A DNA stretch of 64,000 nucleotides from contig JAGVLS010000021.1 in the NCBI GenBank assembly GCA_020054205.1, positions 1 to 64,000 of the forward strand, given 5' to 3'. Numbering within the stretch: position 1 is the first letter of the stretch; each line of letters starts with the position of its first letter. This stretch comes from Candidatus Obscuribacterales bacterium. GTDB taxonomy: Bacteria > Cyanobacteriota > Vampirovibrionia > Obscuribacterales > Obscuribacteraceae. Shown here one piece after another: positions 60,640 to 64,000 of the stretch. The notes below the pieces were generated by a model. The model was not told the origin of the DNA, ran no database searches, and saw nothing but the letters and a program-made list of their open reading frames with translations. The position numbers and the translations under genes were made by a program.

Positions 60640-61326
60640 ATGCTTAAAAAAACCAAGATATATTGTTTGAGTTTAAATATATTGGCAGTATTTATGCTAA
60701 TAGTAGCAGCTGCATTTGCTTTACCAACAGGAAATTTGCCGAGCACGGAAGATAATACCGGCTATACATTTAAATGGCTGTCTAATAGTAAAGCATACCG
60801 ATATGTTGGCAATACTGGGCTTATAGTAAACGAATTAGATACAAACACAGTAAAGCTTACTGACGGCTCTATTCTCATTGAAGCAAAAGGTGATTGTTCG
60901 GTGGTAATGCCTATGTGTACTTTATATTTAAAACGTGGGTCATTAGCATTATGTCAGGCAGATGAAGATCGAGATGCTTGTTCAATATTATTAGAATCTG
61001 GAAGACTTCTTTTAGAAAAAAAATATTTGAAATTATGGGCTGGAAATCGAGTGTGGTTGTCTAGTTCTAATACACATCCTCAATCTAGTAAAACACCAGA
61101 AAAAGTAGGAGTGCGGCAAGTCAATACCAGTGTATTAGGCAATATTCGACTTACAACTGCTGAATTTTCATTAGTACAAACAATGCAGCAAAATCCACTT
61201 GTATTTGCTCTTATGCATTCAAATGATGGCAACGATCAGAGTCTAAAAAATAAATTGATAAAGACTGCTGCCATCTTAGATATGATTACGCCAGGACATG
61301 GACGTTTTTATACAGGGTATTATTAA
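60640..61326 (+). CDS. Exported or membrane-anchored protein of unknown function (FecR-like texture)
   Basis: From the ATG at 60640 this encodes 228 residues; a TTG 15 nt upstream is the alternative. A hydrophobic N-terminus (ILAVFMLIVAAAFALPT) acts as signal or anchor. The rest is beta-rich with repeated short strands (TVKLTDGSILIEAKGDCSVV, SLALCQADEDRDACSILLES). This recalls FecR-type surface proteins, but the signature is not clear. Four to five cysteines suggest disulfides. Its stop overlaps that of the converging small gene in a TTAA. Confidence 0.55.
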   Translation: MLKKTKIYCLSLNILAVFMLIVAAAFALPTGNLPSTEDNTGYTFKWLSNSKAYRYVGNTGLIVNELDTNTVKLTDGSILIEAKGDCSVVMPMCTLYLKRGSLALCQADEDRDACSILLESGRLLLEKKYLKLWAGNRVWLSSSNTHPQSSKTPEKVGVRQVNTSVLGNIRLTTAEFSLVQTMQQNPLVFALMHSNDGNDQSLKNKLIKTAAILDMITPGHGRFYTGYY

Positions 61327-61499
61327 TGTCCGCTGGGAGCTGGTGCTTCTTCATGAGCCGCTTCAGGACATATAGCCTTATAAGCAGCATTGCCACCAAC
61401 AAAAGCTCCTATAGCCATAATCATAATAAACATAACGAAGAAAAATTTGAGCCAGAAATTACTTGCCATATCTTCATCTAAATGTGTGCCTTCCGTCAT
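61323..61499 (-). CDS. Small single-span membrane protein
   Basis: From the ATG at 61499 (AGGAAGG 5 nt upstream) this encodes 58 residues: an acidic start MTEGTHLDEDMASN and one transmembrane helix (FFVMFIMIMAIGAFVGGNAA). A tail with one Cys and EAPAPSGH ends it. An ATG 39 nt upstream lacks a ribosome site. No family was recognised. A small subunit or assembly factor of a membrane complex is possible. Confidence 0.6.
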   Translation of the reverse strand: MTEGTHLDEDMASNFWLKFFFVMFIMIMAIGAFVGGNAAYKAICPEAAHEEAPAPSGH

Positions 61500-61637
61500 A
61501 TTTTCCTTCCTGTATATTGCCAAGCAGAATTTCACCAATCAAACAAAATAATAATAAAACAGATACTAAATGATAATAGCTAGAGTATTTTATTGCTTAA
61601 GAAAATTAATTAGATAAGCAGTAGTCATTAGGACTAA

Positions 61638-62558
61638 TTATGTCATGGCTTGTTCCAGCAACTTACAATACGCTAATGTATCAACATTGCCTCCACTGAC
61701 AACTGCTACTGTCTTTTTGTGAGTAAAAATATCTGGTGTTGTCAAAATAGCAGCAAGACTAAGGGCACCGGTCGGCTCGCATTTTAAATTTGCCAAAGAA
61801 AATAATAGCCATAATGCTTTTAAAATTTTTTCTTCAGGCACTTCAATAATTTTTGATACTGAGTTTTTTATATATTCCCAATTATATTTACCAATACTTA
61901 AAGTTCTAGCACCATCAGCTATTGTTTGAGGCTCTTCATCATTACTTACAATATTTCCTTGTGTTAAAGATTTTGCCGCATCATTACCTAACAAAGGTTC
62001 TGCACCAATAATTTGTGGCATTTTGTTTGAATTTTGCCTAAATCCTTTTATGATTCCAGAAATTAGTCCCCCACCGCCAATTGGTGCAACAACAATATCT
62101 GGCGCTGGAGTAATTTGAGATAGTTCATAGCCTAAAGTAGCGTTGCCCTCAATAATCAAAGGATGATCATAAGCACTAGCTACAAAAGCAGATGGGTTTT
62201 CTTTAGCTAATTGATTAAGTCTTTCTGTTCTGCTTATTTTTTTTGTATCTACAAGTTCAACTTTTGCACCAAAATTACGGACAGCATCTATTTTTACTTG
62301 CACGCTATTTTCAGGCATTACAACAATACAAGATTTGCCTAATAATTGACAGGCAAAAGCAAGTGCTTGTCCAAAATTACCTGATGAAGCAGTAATTAGC
62401 ATCTCTTCTTTTACTTGAGAGGCTAAATTATAAGCAGCTCTAAATTTAAAACTACCTGTGGTTTGAAATGTTTCACTAGCAATAGTGATATCTAAATCTA
62501 GATACTTTAATAATTTTGCTGAACGAATGATTGTAGTTGGTCGGACTAAGTCTTGCAC
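61638..62558 (-). CDS. PLP-dependent threonine/serine dehydratase-like enzyme
   Basis: This protein has 306 residues from a GTG. The fold-type II PLP Lys lies in ETFQTTGSFKFRAAYN (Lys about 34). The substrate loop is SSGNFGQALAFACQLLG, then MPENSVQVKIDAVRNFGAKV, the phosphate loop GGGGLISGIIKGF and a C-terminal SGGN. This fits catabolic threonine ammonia-lyase/serine racemase-like enzymes. The N-terminus is about 15-25 residues shorter than usual and there is no ACT domain. It follows an unknown membrane-protein gene by 8 nt. Confidence 0.8.
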   Translation of the reverse strand: MQDLVRPTTIIRSAKLLKYLDLDITIASETFQTTGSFKFRAAYNLASQVKEEMLITASSGNFGQALAFACQLLGKSCIVVMPENSVQVKIDAVRNFGAKVELVDTKKISRTERLNQLAKENPSAFVASAYDHPLIIEGNATLGYELSQITPAPDIVVAPIGGGGLISGIIKGFRQNSNKMPQIIGAEPLLGNDAAKSLTQGNIVSNDEEPQTIADGARTLSIGKYNWEYIKNSVSKIIEVPEEKILKALWLLFSLANLKCEPTGALSLAAILTTPDIFTHKKTVAVVSGGNVDTLAYCKLLEQAMT

Positions 62559-62566
62559 TAGTCTTT

Positions 62567-63178
62567 TTATAAACTCTTAATTGAAGACAAAAATGCTTTT
62601 GTACTTAGCATATCGTATTCTTTGCCTGGACTAAAACCATAAAAAACAATTGTTTTGGATTTGTCTTTGGTGACTAAGCAACCAATCATGCCTTGAATTG
62701 TTCCTTTATCGCCCATCTCAGAAGTACCAACCACATATGACATCGGATTGCCAGCTACCATTTCAGTTCCTTCGCCAGTAATTTTGAAGCTACTAGATAT
62801 GTTTGGTATGCCTTTTGAGGCTAGTTCTTTGGTCAGTTCAGTCGGCTGTTTGTTTGGATTGCTACCTGACGGTAAAAGTCCAAGAATAACTCCTAATCCA
62901 CTTTGATCATTGGCAATCATGATCATTTTTGCACCTAAAATATCTACAGCTGCTTGGTATACAAAACCTTTTGGCAAAGGCTCATCTATAACCGCAATTG
63001 ACTTGGCAACTTGAGATATATAGACAGGATCACGCGCTTTCTGTCCCATATTTCCAATAAACCAAACCATGCCACCTATAAAGATGGATAAGCTAATTGC
63101 AACAACAACAACAATGCCAATTGCAACTTTAGCCCATGTTGGCAAGCCTTTTTTTTCTATTGCTTTCGTACCAGTCAT
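62567..63178 (-). CDS. Membrane-anchored protein of unknown function
   Basis: This protein has 203 residues. One N-terminal transmembrane helix (VAIGIVVVVAISLSIFIGGM, about 18-42) precedes a soluble domain with VYQAAVDILGAKMIMIANDQ. A following Gly-rich segment and SKTIVFYGFSPGKEYDML end it. No family was recognised. It is probably cotranscribed with the dehydratase-like gene. Confidence 0.6.
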   Translation of the reverse strand: MTGTKAIEKKGLPTWAKVAIGIVVVVAISLSIFIGGMVWFIGNMGQKARDPVYISQVAKSIAVIDEPLPKGFVYQAAVDILGAKMIMIANDQSGLGVILGLLPSGSNPNKQPTELTKELASKGIPNISSSFKITGEGTEMVAGNPMSYVVGTSEMGDKGTIQGMIGCLVTKDKSKTIVFYGFSPGKEYDMLSTKAFLSSIKSL

Positions 63179-63279
63179 ACTTTTTCCTAATAGTTAATAG
63201 ACAATCTTAATTAGTACCACAGTTAATAATATTAATCATTATATGTTCAAATTGCTCTGACAAGCATTTTGTTTTGAAA

Positions 63280-64000
63280 TCAAACAACTTTTTTTTCATA
63301 GGAAAGCAATGTATTGGACAGGAGCATAGTTACTGTCATCGGCCCAACTCCCCCAGGAACAGGAGTAATGTATGATGCAACTTGTGCTGCCTCCTGATAG
63401 TTAACATCTCCTAGAATTCGTGATTCTCCATTGTCCAATTTCAAATGATGAATGCCTACATCAATTACTACTGCTCCTGCTTTCACCCAGGAGCCTTTAA
63501 CTAATTCTTGCTTACCGGCAGCAACAACTAAAATGTCAGCTTGACGAGCAATTTCATCCAAGTTATGAGATCTGCTATGACACATAGTCACTGTAGCATT
63601 TTTTTCCATAAGCATTAAAGCAATTGGTTTTCCAACTAAATTCGAGCGTCCAATCACTACAGCTTTTTTTCCTGCGATTTCAATTTTATAACGTTCTAGC
63701 AAAACCATTATTCCAGATGGTGTACATGGTCTTAGCCCTGGCTTGCCTGACAATAACAATCCCATATTGTACGGGTGTAGTCCATCCACATCTTTTTCCG
63801 GCGACACCGCATGCAGTATCATATCGGTAGATGCAGAAAGATGACTAGGCAAAGGCAATTGCACTAAAATACCATCAATAGAGTCAGACTGATTAAGTTC
63901 ATTAATTTTAGACAGAATTTTTTCTGCTTCAACATTTTCATCAAATTGACAAAGATGACTTTCAATACCAACTTTTTTGCATGCTTGAACTTTATTTTTT
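63280..64000 (-). CDS. folD: Bifunctional methylenetetrahydrofolate dehydrogenase/cyclohydrolase, C-terminal part (start outside window)
   Basis: The reading frame is open to the window end, giving about 239 residues of a usual 280-300. Visible FolD blocks are DGILVQLPLPSHL, EKDVDGLHPYNMG, PCTPSGIMVLLERY, VIGRSNLVGKPIALMLMEKN and the ending PVPGGVGPMTVTMLLSNTL. It interconverts methylene-, methenyl- and formyl-tetrahydrofolate with NADP+. The N-terminal catalytic Lys region lies beyond the window edge. No neighbour links it to a specific pathway. Confidence 0.93.
   Translation of the reverse strand, partial: KNKVQACKKVGIESHLCQFDENVEAEKILSKINELNQSDSIDGILVQLPLPSHLSASTDMILHAVSPEKDVDGLHPYNMGLLLSGKPGLRPCTPSGIMVLLERYKIEIAGKKAVVIGRSNLVGKPIALMLMEKNATVTMCHSRSHNLDEIARQADILVVAAGKQELVKGSWVKAGAVVIDVGIHHLKLDNGESRILGDVNYQEAAQVASYITPVPGGVGPMTVTMLLSNTLLSYEKKVV

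Overview
This is a 64 kb, AT-rich (roughly 36-38% G+C by eye), gene-dense bacterial chromosome segment. It encodes Gram-negative envelope functions: a TonB-type C-terminal domain, polysaccharide ABC export and large GT-C membrane glycosyltransferases. It also encodes ordinary housekeeping proteins (L9, GlyQ, Dcd, QueA/QueG, ExoVII, FolD, CinA). I saw no tRNA, rRNA, CRISPR, transposase or phage gene. The low G+C, the separate glyQ, the TrxR-like ferredoxin-NADP reductase and the many long exported or TPR hypotheticals would fit an uncultured lineage such as the non-photosynthetic Cyanobacteria relatives (Melainabacteria/Vampirovibrionia). That is a guess, not shown by the sequence.

Region 1-18.4 kb is a surface-polysaccharide locus. 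Two tandem MBOAT O-acyltransferases and an SGNH-hydrolase-like partner read rightward. Three very large GT-C-like membrane proteins and a GT4 glycosyltransferase read leftward. A second GT4, an NAD-dependent sugar epimerase and a GtrB-like GT2 read rightward. A Wzm/Wzt-type ABC exporter follows on the minus strand. Two tandem Flp-type pilin genes sit inside this locus; the first is frameshifted. Region 18.4-29.2 kb is mixed: SbcD-like nuclease, RlmD, L9, two GNAT enzymes, an NCS1 permease, a TPR/BamE-like protein, a calpain-type cysteine protease with an EF-hand, and an alpha/beta hydrolase.

Region 29.3-37.0 kb is the most striking. A compact six-gene minus-strand operon resembles hydrogenase-4/formate hydrogenlyase (HyfB, C, E, F, large subunit, Fe-S small subunit). 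The large subunit lacks both CxxC nickel-binding motifs, so it is an energy-converting-hydrogenase-related (Ehr-like) ion-pumping redox complex and not a hydrogenase. The small subunit is fused to a ferredoxin domain. A divergent ArsR-family regulator shares the intergenic region with a good promoter, three AGTATG repeats and a perfect 16-bp palindrome at the first gene's start codon.

Region 37-52 kb holds ExoVII (xseAB), a PD-(D/E)XK-like Fe-S protein behind a promoter covered by two tandem palindromes, a ferritin-like protein, an orphan hutI, FNR, Dcd, a large protein of unknown function, ComEC, and an overlapping AAA ATPase/TonB-domain pair. Region 52-64 kb holds glyQ, two adjacent frameshifted genes, the divergent queuosine pair queG/queA, and a small two-gene nucleotidyltransferase module. 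That module is inserted between two roughly 153-bp direct repeats made of the queA 3' end plus the start of the next gene. CinA, small membrane proteins, a threonine-dehydratase-like enzyme and the C-terminal part of FolD follow.
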